Source: Gaiella sp.
GTDB lineage: Bacteria; Actinomycetota; Thermoleophilia; Gaiellales; Gaiellaceae
Length of the DNA stretch: 64,000 nt
Assembly: GCA_027493885.1 (NCBI GenBank)
Contig: JAOSJZ010000001.1
Span: 1,854,622-1,918,621, forward strand
Direction: 5' to 3'
Positions 45,574-53,657 of this stretch are shown here, in pieces. A program made the position numbers and the translations under genes. The first letter of the stretch is position 1, and each line of letters begins with the position of its first letter. The notes beneath the pieces are model-generated. The model did no database searches. It saw nothing but the letters and a program-made list of their open reading frames with translations, and was not told where the DNA came from.

Positions 45574-46385
45574 ACGGCGACCTTCGAGCCGCGGTCGCCA
45601 CGATCGAGGCGCGGTCGAAGCTCCGTCCGACTGTCGGCGTCGTCCTCGGCAGCGGGCTCGGCGGGTTCGCGGACGCGATCTCGGACGCTGTCGAGATCCC
45701 GTACGGCGAGATTCCCGGCTGGCCGGTGGCGACGGCCGTCGGGCACGCGGGCGCGCTCGTCGTCGGCCGCTTCGGCGAGGTCCCCGTTGCCGTGATGAAG
45801 GGGCGCGCACACCTCTACGAGGGCCTCGCTCCGGCGACGGTCGTCTTCGGTGTCCGCGTGCTCGGACGGCTCGGCGTGCGAAGCCTCGTGCTGACGAATG
45901 CCTGCGGCGCGATCGACCCTTCCCTCGAGCCCGGCCGGCTCGTCGCGATCTCCGACCACCTGAACCTGCAGGGCGCCTCCCCGCTCGTCGGCCCGAACGA
46001 CGAGAGCCTCGGGCCGCGCTTCCCGGACCTGACCGACGCCTACGACCCTGCGTACCGCAGGCACGCGCGGGACGCGGCCGCCGGCCTCGGGCTCGAGCTC
46101 GGCGAGGGCGTCTACGCGGCCTGGCTCGGGCCCGCCTTCGAGACACCGGCGGAGATCCGCATGATGCGCGCGCTCGGCGCCGACCTCGTCGGGATGTCGA
46201 CAGTCCCCGAGGTGCTCGCCGCGCGGCACATGGGAATCCGTTGCCTCGCGCTCTCGTGCGTGACGAACGCCGCCGCGGGGGTGCGGCCCGAGCCGATCGA
46301 CCACGAGCAAGTGCTCCGGGTCGGCGCCCGCGCCGCTGGCGACCTCGTCGCGCTCCTGCGCGAGGTCGTCCCCCTCCTAGACTGA
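45570..46385 (+). CDS. punA: Purine nucleoside phosphorylase, probable CTG start
   Basis: This trimeric-type PNP of about 271 residues has VGVVLGSGLGGFADAI (phosphate loop), GRAHLYEG, LTNACGAIDPSLEPG and GMSTVPEVLAARHMG. It phosphorolyses guanosine/inosine. No ATG, GTG or TTG fits the N-terminus. A CTG at 45570 overlaps the LOG stop as CTGA and is preceded by GGAGGG six bases upstream, so CTG is the probable initiator. Downstream, selA starts six bases after its stop. Confidence 0.88.
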   Translation: MNGDLRAAVATIEARSKLRPTVGVVLGSGLGGFADAISDAVEIPYGEIPGWPVATAVGHAGALVVGRFGEVPVAVMKGRAHLYEGLAPATVVFGVRVLGRLGVRSLVLTNACGAIDPSLEPGRLVAISDHLNLQGASPLVGPNDESLGPRFPDLTDAYDPAYRRHARDAAAGLGLELGEGVYAAWLGPAFETPAEIRMMRALGADLVGMSTVPEVLAARHMGIRCLALSCVTNAAAGVRPEPIDHEQVLRVGARAAGDLVALLREVVPLLD

Positions 46386-46390
46386 GATCC

Positions 46391-47703
46391 GTGGACCTGC
46401 GCGACCTTCCCTCGGTCGACCGGCTCCTCGCCGACGAGACGCTGGCCGCGGCGCCGCGGGCGTTCGCACTCGACGCGGCCCGCGGCGCGCTCGCGCGGGC
46501 ACGCGAGACGATCGCCGCCGGCGGCGATCCCGGCGACATTGCCGGGGCCGCCCGCGCCGAGCTCCACCGCCTCGAGCGGCCATCGCTCCGGCGCGTGCTG
46601 AACGCCACGGGAGTGATCGTCCACACGAACCTCGGTCGCGCCCCGCTCGCGCCTACGGCGCTCGCGCGCGTCGCGGAGGTCGGGGCCGGCTACGCGAACC
46701 TCGAGCTCGACCTCGACACCGGCGCCCGCGGCTCGCGCCAGGATCACGTCGCCGCCGCGCTCGGGCGGCTGACCGGTGCCGAGGCGGCCCTCGTCGTCAA
46801 CAACAACGCCGCCGCGGTGCTGCTCGCCGTGGCGGCGCTCGCGGAGGGGCGGGAGGTCGTCGTCTCGCGCGGCGAGCTGGTCGAGATCGGCGACGGCTTC
46901 AGGATCCCCGAGGTCCTCGCCCGCTCGGGCGCGCGGATGGTCGAGGTCGGCACGACGAACCGCACCCGCGCCGCCGACTACGAGCGCGCGATCGGCCCGA
47001 ACACGGCGGCGATCCTCCGGGTGCACCAGTCCAACTACCGCATCGTCGGGTTCACCGAGGCCGTGTCGACGCGGGAGCTCGCCCGGATCGCCTCGCGCGC
47101 GGGCGTTCCGCTCGTTGACGACCTGGGCTCGGGCTCCATCTTCGACCTCGGGGACGAGCCGACCGCCGCCGCGAGCGTCGCAGACGGCGCCGACCTCGTC
47201 TGCTTCTCGGGCGACAAGCTCCTCGGGGGCCCCAGGCGGGGATCGTGGTCGGCCGGGCCGACCTCGTCGAGCGGCTTCGCCGCCACCCGCTCCAGCGCGC
47301 TCTGCGCGCCGACAAGCTGACGCTCGCCGCACTCGAGGGCACGCTCGCCGTGCTCGCCGATCCCGAGCGCGCGCGCGCGGAGATCCCGGTGCTGCGGATG
47401 CTCGACGAGCCCGTCGAAGCCGTGCGCGAGCGGGCCGAACGCCTGGCCGGGCTCGTCGGCGGCGAGATCGAGGAGACCGTGGCGCGCGTCGGCGGCGGGG
47501 CGCTCCCGCTCGCGGAGCTCCCGAGCACAGCCTGCGCGATCGAGGAAGGGCTCGCGAGGCTCCTCCGCCTCGAGTCGCCTCCGGTGGTCGGCATCGTCCG
47601 CGACGGCCGGCTCCTGCTCGACGCGCGGACGCTGACCGCCGACGAGGTCGACGAGGTCGCCCGCGCCGTGCTGCGGGCACGCCGGGCGTCCGTCTCCGCC
47701 TGA
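46391..47703 (+). pseudogene. selA: L-seryl-tRNA(Sec) selenium transferase SelA, frame broken at a C run
   Basis: This PLP enzyme converts Ser-tRNA(Sec) to Sec-tRNA(Sec). Residues VLNATGVIVHTNLGRAPLA, VNNNAAAVLLAV and the PLP-lysine segment CFSGDKLLGGP are all SelA motifs; the C-terminal part (VGRADLVERLRRHPLQRALR onward) is complete but one frame away. The break lies in the C4 run 47230-47233; a fifth C restores GGPQAGIVVGRADL. Since selB and tRNA-Sec are intact, a sequencing error is more likely than loss. Total about 437 residues; GTG start at 46391; its stop overlaps the selB ATG (TGATG). Confidence 0.85.
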
Positions 47704-49472
47704 TGCCGCTGACCGTCGGCACCGCCGGACACGTCGACCACGGCAAGACGACGCTCGTCCGGGCGCTGACCGGGAAGGACACCGATCGGCTGCCCGAGGA
47801 GCGGGCGCGGGGCATCTCGATCGACCTCGGCTACGCCCCGCTCCCCCTGCCGTCCGGCCGCAGGCTGTCGCTCGTCGACGTCCCCGGCCACGAGCGGTTC
47901 GTGCGGACGATGGTCGCCGGCGCGACGGGCATCGACCTCTTTCTCCTCGTGATCGACGCCGCCGAGGGCGCGCGGCCGCAGACGCACGAGCACCTCGCCG
48001 TGCTGCGGCTGCTGGGCGTCGCGCGCGGCGTCGTCGCCGTGACGAAGGCAGATGCGGTCGACCCCGAGACGCTCGAGCTCGCGCTCGCGGAGGCGCGCGA
48101 GCTGGTCGCCGGCGCGCCGGTCGTGGCCGTGAGCGGTGTGGCCGGCACCGGCCTCGACGAGCTGCGCGCCGCTCTCGACGACGTCGCAGCGTCCGTGACC
48201 CCGCGCCGGGTGGACTTCCCGACGCGGCTGTACGTCGACCGCGTGTTCACGCTGCGCGGGATCGGCACGATCGCGACGGGAACGCTGTGGTCGGGCACCG
48301 TCGGCGAGGGCGACCGGCTGCGGCTCGAGCCGGCGGGCCGCGAGGTCCGTGTCCGCTCGGTTCAGGTACACGACACGCCGGTGACGAGAGCCGAGGCGGG
48401 GCAGCGCGTCGCTCTCAACCTCCCCGGGATCGAGCGCGGCGACGTCAGCCGCGGCGATGCGCTCGTCGCGGCCGGCGCCTTTCCTCTCTCGTACCGCCTC
48501 GAGGTCGCGCTCGAGGAGCTCTCCCCCATCCGGGACGGCGCGCGGCTCACGGTGCACCACGGGACGAGCCGAGTCCCGGCGCGCGTCGTCCGGGTCGGGG
48601 ACGGCCACGCGCAGCTCCGGCTCGCGGCCCCCGTCGTCGCCGCACGCGGCGACCGGGTGGTGCTGCGCGAAGAGACGACCGTCGGCGGCGCGATCGTGCT
48701 CGATCCCGCGCCGCCGCGCAGCGTCGACCCCGAGCGCGACCGTGTGCTCGGCGGAGACGACCCCGCGTCGATCGTCCGCGCGCTCGTCCGCGCGCCCGTC
48801 CGGGTCGAGGCGCTCCAGGCGCGGGCGCTTCTCGACGGGGCGGCGCTCGAGGAAGGGCTCGACGCGGCCCGAGTCGTCGGCGGCTGGGCGTTTTCCGAGG
48901 AGTGGCTGGAGGAGACGGCGGCGATGGTCGAGCAGCGGCTGCGCGCCCACGCCGAGGCATCGCCGCTCGACCCGGGCCTCTCTCCGTCGGAGCTCCTGCC
49001 TGTCGAGGCGTGGGCGCCGGCAGTCCTGGGCCTGCTCCCCGTCGAGCGGCGCGGCCCGCGTGTCTACCTGCCGGGAGCGGCCGCGTCGCTCGGCGCGCGC
49101 GCCGGGGCCGCGGCCTCGCTGGAGCGCGAGCTCGCCGCAGCGGGCCTCGCCGCCACGAAGGTCGAGGACGGCGAGCTGGCCCGCTTCCTCGAGGCCGCAG
49201 GGCGCGTCGTCCGCGTCGGGGGCGGCTTTGCGGTCTCGGCGGAGGCCTACGAGCTCGCCCGCGACCTCGTCGTCGGCGAGTGTGGCGCGGCAGGCGAGGT
49301 CACGCTCGCCCGCTTCCGCGACCTCGCGGGCGTCGGCCGCCGCGACGCCCAGCTCCTGCTCGAGCGGATGGACGTCGACGGGCTCACCCGTCGCGTCGGC
49401 GACCGGCGCGTGCTGCGGCGCTCGCGCAGCAGCGCTGCCTCGGAGGCGACCGAGAGACGCGGCGCGCCGTGA
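47703..49472 (+). CDS. selB: Selenocysteine-specific elongation factor SelB
   Basis: This 589-residue translational GTPase has G1 GHVDHGKT (residues 9-16), G3 DVPGHE (59-64), G4 TKAD, EF-Tu-like beta-barrel domains (RLYVDRVFTLRGIGTIATG) and a C-terminal set of winged helices that bind the SECIS hairpin. It delivers Sec-tRNA to UGA codons. The ATG at 47703 overlaps the selA stop. Its presence, complete, is the best proof that this genome makes selenoproteins. Confidence 0.95.
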   Translation: MPLTVGTAGHVDHGKTTLVRALTGKDTDRLPEERARGISIDLGYAPLPLPSGRRLSLVDVPGHERFVRTMVAGATGIDLFLLVIDAAEGARPQTHEHLAVLRLLGVARGVVAVTKADAVDPETLELALAEARELVAGAPVVAVSGVAGTGLDELRAALDDVAASVTPRRVDFPTRLYVDRVFTLRGIGTIATGTLWSGTVGEGDRLRLEPAGREVRVRSVQVHDTPVTRAEAGQRVALNLPGIERGDVSRGDALVAAGAFPLSYRLEVALEELSPIRDGARLTVHHGTSRVPARVVRVGDGHAQLRLAAPVVAARGDRVVLREETTVGGAIVLDPAPPRSVDPERDRVLGGDDPASIVRALVRAPVRVEALQARALLDGAALEEGLDAARVVGGWAFSEEWLEETAAMVEQRLRAHAEASPLDPGLSPSELLPVEAWAPAVLGLLPVERRGPRVYLPGAAASLGARAGAAASLERELAAAGLAATKVEDGELARFLEAAGRVVRVGGGFAVSAEAYELARDLVVGECGAAGEVTLARFRDLAGVGRRDAQLLLERMDVDGLTRRVGDRRVLRRSRSSAASEATERRGAP

Positions 49473-49508
49473 GACACAGAAGCTGTGAACCTGTATTACA
49501 CCTGACGC

Positions 49509-49788
49509 ATGAAGAACATCACGGTCTCCGTGCCCGACGACGCGTACCGCGCGGTGCGTGCCCGGGCCGCAGAGCGTGGTCGCTCGGTGAGCGCTCTCGC
49601 GGCGGATCTCCTGCGCTCGTTCACGCAGTAGGAGAGTGAATTCGTACGGCTGGAGGGCCGGCAACGGCGCGTCCGGGCGGAGATCTCGACGTTCAGCGCG
49701 GGCGATCGCCTCGACCGCGACGCACTGCACGACCGTGCGGTTCGTGGACACGAACGTCCTGCTCTACGCCGTCTCACATGACGCGCGA
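49509..49788 (+). pseudogene. VapB-type RHH antitoxin with an in-frame TAG
   Basis: ATG at 49509 gives MKNITVSVPDDAYRAVRARA and GRSVSALAADLLRSFTQ, a ribbon-helix-helix antitoxin, but a TAG follows at 49629-49631. In the same frame the normal antitoxin tail continues as ESEFVRLEGRQRRVRAEIST to a TGA at 49786-49788. One base change (CAG or GAG to TAG) has therefore cut the protein to 40 residues. It lies between selB and a truncated PIN toxin. Confidence 0.6.
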
Positions 49789-49904
49789 GAGCAGGACGAG
49801 CAGGGAACGGCCCAGGAGATCGTCTTCTCCACCGACCTTGCGCTGTCGGTGCAGGTACCACGGGAGTTCTACGTACAGGCGACCCGGGGGCTACCCTCCG
49901 CGGC
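49735..49904 (+). pseudogene. VapC-type PIN toxin, cut off next to tRNA-Sec
   Basis: The GTG at 49735 begins VRFVDTNVLLYAVSHDAREQ, a clear PIN N-terminus with the first Asp, then QVPREFYVQATRG with the second acidic residue. After about 56 residues the frame enters the tRNA-Sec gene and reads nonsense. The missing two thirds are not elsewhere in the window. An old insertion or deletion at the tRNA locus probably removed them. Confidence 0.6.
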
Positions 49905-49997
49905 GGAGCGGCATGGGCCCGGTGGCCCAGCAGGTCTTCAAAACCTGTGCGGTCGTGTAGCCCACGGCTCGGTCGGTTCGACTCCGGCGCCGCTCCG
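49905..49997 (+). tRNA. selC: tRNA-Sec (selC), anticodon TCA
   Basis: 93 nt with the features unique to tRNA-Sec: an 8-bp acceptor (GGAGCGGC 49905-49912 with GCCGCTCC 49989-49996), a 6-bp D stem (TGGGCC/GGCCCA), anticodon TCA in CTTCAAA, a long variable arm (stem CGTG/CACG) and the TTCGAC T loop. The discriminator is G. It is the attachment site of the integrative element: the 3' half is repeated at 60314-60387. Confidence 0.93.
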
Positions 49998-50007
49998 TAG
50001 CAGGGAT
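49934..50007 (+). repeat. Left attachment site (attL), 3' half of tRNA-Sec
   Basis: From GTCTTCAAAACCTGTGCGGT (49934-49953) to CAGGGAT (50007) the sequence recurs at 60314-60387. The two copies are identical in the first 20 and last 41 bases and differ only in the variable arm. The crossover probably lies in the 20-base block around the anticodon. Confidence 0.85.
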
Positions 50008-50106
50008 CCCGCATGGATGCCCGGATCAGGGTGCCGTTCGGGCGCGGAGCAGACATACGCCCACGACGGCCCGGATCCGCCCAAGACCGCCTGAGCGGGG
50101 TAGAAA

Positions 50107-50126
50107 CTGGCGCGCGTCTGGCGCGC
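50107..50126. repeat. Paired CTGGCGCGC repeats near attL
   Basis: CTGGCGCGC at 50107-50115 and 50118-50126, 11 bases apart (one helix turn). A similar pair occurs at 60233-60253 near attR. They may be arm-type integrase or excisionase sites. Confidence 0.45.
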
Positions 50127-50158
50127 ATGCCGACCTCGCCGAGTAGCCTGTTGCGGCC

Positions 50159-51085
50159 TTGGATCCGCGCCTTGTGCCTCTGAACGGCCTCCTCGCGTTG
50201 CTACGAGGTGACCTGGTTTGGAGGCCGAAGCTCGCCGAACAGGGCTTCCGGCCGTCGCTTCTGGAAGCGACCGTCCAGTCGAGTGCTGGGACGATCAGGG
50301 CGGACGCTCTCATCTACCGAAGCGACCCAGCTCTTGTCTTACTCGGGGAAGGCAAGGGTGGTGCCAATATCGACGAGCCTCAGGCCAGGAGCTACGTGGC
50401 CGCAGACGCGACCGCCCTTCGCCGCGCCGGGACGATTCCGCACGATCTTCGAGGTGTCGATCCGCTCCCCGTCGCGCCCTTGTTCGTAGCCCTCGAAGAG
50501 AATCGAGCGCGGATCGAACTGGGATTGACGGAGGCTGGCATCCATGCCCCTCTGCTCACAGTGGGTCGCGATCGCATCCGGCTTACGGGGTCGAGTTCAG
50601 TCGATGGTCTCGATGACTTCGACATCCACGGCACCTTCGGCTTGCCACCCGCGCGGGTGCCGATCGATCATCAGAGCGCCGATGAAGAGATCCTGGAACT
50701 TGCGCTGCCCCAGATCGTCGCTGCCGCGGCGCGGCGTGAGCAGTTTGTGGACGTCATGGCGCTGTGCGCGGGCTTGATCCCCGAGTGGCCCCTCATGAGC
50801 CGTCAGGCGCGCGAAGCCCTTACGCGACGCGTTGAGCAGGCCCTGCGCGGCGCATTCGCGGGCCCGTTGCGAGATACGTATAGGCTCGATCCGGGCGGTC
50901 AGGCGCACGCCCGGGTGGCGATTCTCCGCACCCCGGCTGATCTAGATCCCCGCGGTGCTACACAGTCATGGCAGTCACAACAGAAGAAGGCGAGTGCGTC
51001 GCTGGGTCGAACGAGAACCCCACCCATACCTGGACAGATCTCGCTCGACGACCTGGCTGAGGAGGGTGGTCTTGCAGACGTCTAG
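50159..51085 (+). CDS. Predicted PD-(D/E)XK nuclease-like protein of unknown function
   Basis: This protein of about 308 residues is without a family match I recognise. Residues near 45-80 read RADALIYRSDPALVLLGEGK then GGANIDEPQARSYVAADA: an Asp, a beta strand and an E-x-K (GEGK), then a helix with Gln, the layout of a PD-(D/E)XK nuclease core. The remainder is mixed alpha/beta with a basic, Gln-rich tail. The TTG at 50159 follows a -10-like TAGCCT and may be leaderless; a GTG at 50174 is the alternative. It is followed after 27 bases by the next gene, so the two form an operon at the left end of the element. Confidence 0.6.
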   Translation: MDPRLVPLNGLLALLRGDLVWRPKLAEQGFRPSLLEATVQSSAGTIRADALIYRSDPALVLLGEGKGGANIDEPQARSYVAADATALRRAGTIPHDLRGVDPLPVAPLFVALEENRARIELGLTEAGIHAPLLTVGRDRIRLTGSSSVDGLDDFDIHGTFGLPPARVPIDHQSADEEILELALPQIVAAAARREQFVDVMALCAGLIPEWPLMSRQAREALTRRVEQALRGAFAGPLRDTYRLDPGGQAHARVAILRTPADLDPRGATQSWQSQQKKASASLGRTRTPPIPGQISLDDLAEEGGLADV

Positions 51086-51112
51086 GTGCAGGCGTGTCTT
51101 ATCAGGAGACGT

Positions 51113-52192
51113 ATGAACCGTCAGGAACTGAGTCTCCACTTGTCTGCTGCGATGCAGGGAGAAGCACCGGCCGACGTGTTCAGCGGTCGGATTCGCGGTG
51201 GTGCGGTGAAGTCTCGGCTCGTCGAGGCGCATGCTCCCGAACCAAGCTCTGAGGGCATCGAGCAACTGCTTCGTGAAACTTCGGAGAACCTTGGCGTTGC
51301 CGTCGCGGACGTGGGCGAGAATCTCTGGGTTCTCAGGAGCGACAAGGACATTTTCTTCGTCGATGCGCTGAACCCGCGCTTCTGGCTCATCCACTCGTTG
51401 GCAAGCGCTGGAGTGTTCTCGTCGTTCGTGAAGCGTGGGCTGTTGTCTGACCCCCGCATCGACAGTGCATGGTTGCCAGCCGCACAGCTCGACGAGCTCG
51501 AGGGTGAGCGCGAGTGGATGAAGTCCTCTTTCATTGGTGATGAACTGGAACCGGCACAAGGCGAGGATGATGGGGCGCGCCGCTGGAGCTTCCGGGTAGA
51601 GGGGCAGGCACCGCAAGAGCTGCTGGAGGTTGTGCGTGACCGTCTGCCGCGTTACGCGCGAGCAACCTCGCTCACTGCCGTGGGATCACGAGTGCGCGTC
51701 CACGGCGTGGGAGAAGCGCGGGTTGTCGCTGACTACCGGGGTGGGTTCATTTCGACAGGCGACTCCTTCGATGTGGTCGCGGGTGTTCTTTACCGGGGTC
51801 TCGATCGATACGAGGCCTTCATCAGACAGCTTGAGGACGTCTACCGGCTACGGACAATCGCTGCGACGAACGACACAGGGCTCATCCTCGATGGCGAGAT
51901 CGCCATCGTCCGGTTCCCGATGGCAATTCGAAACATGCGCGGGTTCATCGCCGGGCTGTTCAGCTGCAAGGAGCCATTCCGGCTCTGGGCGGTGCCACGC
52001 GAGGTCTCGGAGGGCGAGTGGGAGGCCAACGCGGTTGACCTTCACGTCGGTCACACATTGAGATTGGACATCACGCCCGGGATGCTGCGCGTCTATCTGA
52101 ATGAGCACACCTGCGGGAATACTCTCGCCCGGCTCATTGCCAACTTGCAGCACCGGTATCACGCCCAGACGGCGCTCGCACCCGCTGCCTAG
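51113..52192 (+). CDS. Protein of unknown function, partner of the nuclease-like gene
   Basis: This 359-residue soluble, acidic protein has no motif I recognise. It begins MNRQELSLHLSAAMQGEAPA. Mid-protein LWVLRSDKDIFFVDALNPRF and ARVVADYRGGFISTGDSFDVV suggest beta-rich folds; there is no signal peptide or membrane segment. The ATG at 51113 has AGGAG four bases upstream, better than an earlier GTG at 51086. It is co-transcribed with the predicted nuclease. Its stop shares CTAG with the convergent integrase stop. Codon use is less GC-biased than in the host genes. Confidence 0.65.
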   Translation: MNRQELSLHLSAAMQGEAPADVFSGRIRGGAVKSRLVEAHAPEPSSEGIEQLLRETSENLGVAVADVGENLWVLRSDKDIFFVDALNPRFWLIHSLASAGVFSSFVKRGLLSDPRIDSAWLPAAQLDELEGEREWMKSSFIGDELEPAQGEDDGARRWSFRVEGQAPQELLEVVRDRLPRYARATSLTAVGSRVRVHGVGEARVVADYRGGFISTGDSFDVVAGVLYRGLDRYEAFIRQLEDVYRLRTIAATNDTGLILDGEIAIVRFPMAIRNMRGFIAGLFSCKEPFRLWAVPREVSEGEWEANAVDLHVGHTLRLDITPGMLRVYLNEHTCGNTLARLIANLQHRYHAQTALAPAA

Positions 52193-53382
52193 CGCGACTC
52201 GCTTCCAGCCGCCAAGAATCGGTTGAGCAGACCCGCGGCCTCCCGGCTGGAGTCCGGAAACAAGTGTCCGTACCGATCGAGGGTGATCGTGACGGACGCG
52301 TGCCCCATAAAGGTCGAAATCGCCTTGATGTTCACTCCAGCGGCGATCCAGAGCGACGCGCACGTATGGCGTGCGTCGTGCAGTGTCAGCGGCTCGATTG
52401 CTGGAAGCTCCTTCTGGGCCCGCTTCTCGTTCGCCGTTGTCCACGCCTTCCGTGCTCGACCGATCAGCGACTCGTACTGGAACGGCCGGTCACCGTCCGG
52501 CCCGAACACGAGACCAGTCGTGCGACCCGACCGAAGCCGGTGCTCCACGAGTCTCAGCCGCAGTGCCGTGATGACAGGGACGTCTCGCTTCCCGGCCTTC
52601 GACTTCGGCTCGATCTCGCCCTCGCGCGCGTCCCACGACCGAGTCACATGGATCTCGGCGTCCGTGTCGAGGGTGACGTCTTCCCACCGCAGCGCGCGCA
52701 ACTCGCCGAACCTCAGGCCCGCGTAGAACGCTGTCGCCCACACGGCCCTATCGTGCTCGGTCGTGAGTGCCGCGATCAGGACAGCTGCGTCCGCAGGCGC
52801 GACGACCCGGTCGCGGCGGCCCCGTACTGCGGGAAGCTCCAGCCCGAGCGTCGGGTTGACGGTCAACACGCCGCGCCGGATCGCCCTTCCGAAGACGCAG
52901 TAGAGCGGCAGTAGCGTGTTGCGGATCGTGGAGGCGCTGAGGCCTTCCGCCTGCCACCGGTCGGTGAGGTCTTGAAGCTGGGCGCGGGTGAGGTCGGCCA
53001 TCCGCTTGCCACCGAGTGGACGCCGGAGCCGCACCTCGACCGCCTGCCGGTACGCGCGCACCGCCGACGGCTTGTAGTGGTCGCCCCGCCGATTCCGGAT
53101 CGTGCCGTCTGCCATCCCCAGCAGATAGGCGTCGAGCGCCTCCCCCATCGTCATCGGCGAGGGAAACCTCATCGTGCCGTCCCTGACCTGCCCGAGCGCG
53201 GAGGCACGCCAATGCTTCGCCGCCGTCCTTGCGCCCTTCCCACGGAACGTCCGGCGGAGCTTCTTCCCGTCGAGCTTCGAGTAGACGCTCGCCTCGATTG
53301 TCGGCCCGCCCTTGCATGAGCAGCGTCCCCCGACCGGTAGCCGGCACGACCGCGCGTGCCGCTCGCGAAGGCCATCAGCCAT
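52189..53382 (-). CDS. Tyrosine recombinase/integrase of the tRNA-Sec element
   Basis: This 397-residue phage-type integrase has an N-terminal arm-binding region with a Cys pair (RCSCKGG), a SAM-like core-binding domain (about 80-185) and a catalytic domain with Arg224 (AGLRFGELRALRW), a lysine in KSKAGKRD, His335/Arg338 (LTLHDARHT), His361 (MGHASV) and the nucleophile Tyr371 (LDRYGH). All catalytic residues are intact, so the element should be able to integrate and, with Xis, excise. Unusually it is not adjacent to either att site but 2.2 kb inside. Confidence 0.95.
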   Translation of the reverse strand: MADGLRERHARSCRLPVGGRCSCKGGPTIEASVYSKLDGKKLRRTFRGKGARTAAKHWRASALGQVRDGTMRFPSPMTMGEALDAYLLGMADGTIRNRRGDHYKPSAVRAYRQAVEVRLRRPLGGKRMADLTRAQLQDLTDRWQAEGLSASTIRNTLLPLYCVFGRAIRRGVLTVNPTLGLELPAVRGRRDRVVAPADAAVLIAALTTEHDRAVWATAFYAGLRFGELRALRWEDVTLDTDAEIHVTRSWDAREGEIEPKSKAGKRDVPVITALRLRLVEHRLRSGRTTGLVFGPDGDRPFQYESLIGRARKAWTTANEKRAQKELPAIEPLTLHDARHTCASLWIAAGVNIKAISTFMGHASVTITLDRYGHLFPDSSREAAGLLNRFLAAGSESR

Positions 53383-53657
53383 CGCCGATCACTCCCTCAG
53401 CGCCATGGCCCCCGAGCACAGTGATAGAGGCACCGGCCCGGAGGCCAAGCGCATCTTCGCAGTACCGAGGTATGCGTGCCTCTATCACGCATGCCCCAAC
53501 TCTAGGGGCGAGCGAGGCTGGGTGCGAACCCACGCGGCGCTCGATCCCGGGGGTGCCAGTGGTTCGATCTCCGCACCCAGGAGCGCCACCGCGTGGCGGA
53601 GCACCCCCGGCCCCTCGATGGGTGTCAGCGGCGCTCCTGCGGCCCTCCGTTGCCGTC

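Noticed and set aside
49629..49631. TAG in the antitoxin as recoded (pyrrolysine-like) codon
   Set aside because: No pyl genes are seen; a simple nonsense mutation next to a truncated toxin explains it.
47052..49751. Long minus-strand open frame (899 codons) opposite selA/selB
   Set aside because: No domain and Arg/Asp-rich antisense composition; the plus strand encodes complete SelB.
53518..53580. Possible tRNA: CTGGGTGCG...CGCACCCAG with a GGTTCGATCT T-loop-like stretch
   Set aside because: Only about 60 nt, no anticodon stem and a mismatched T stem. It is a hairpin near the integrase start, not a tRNA.
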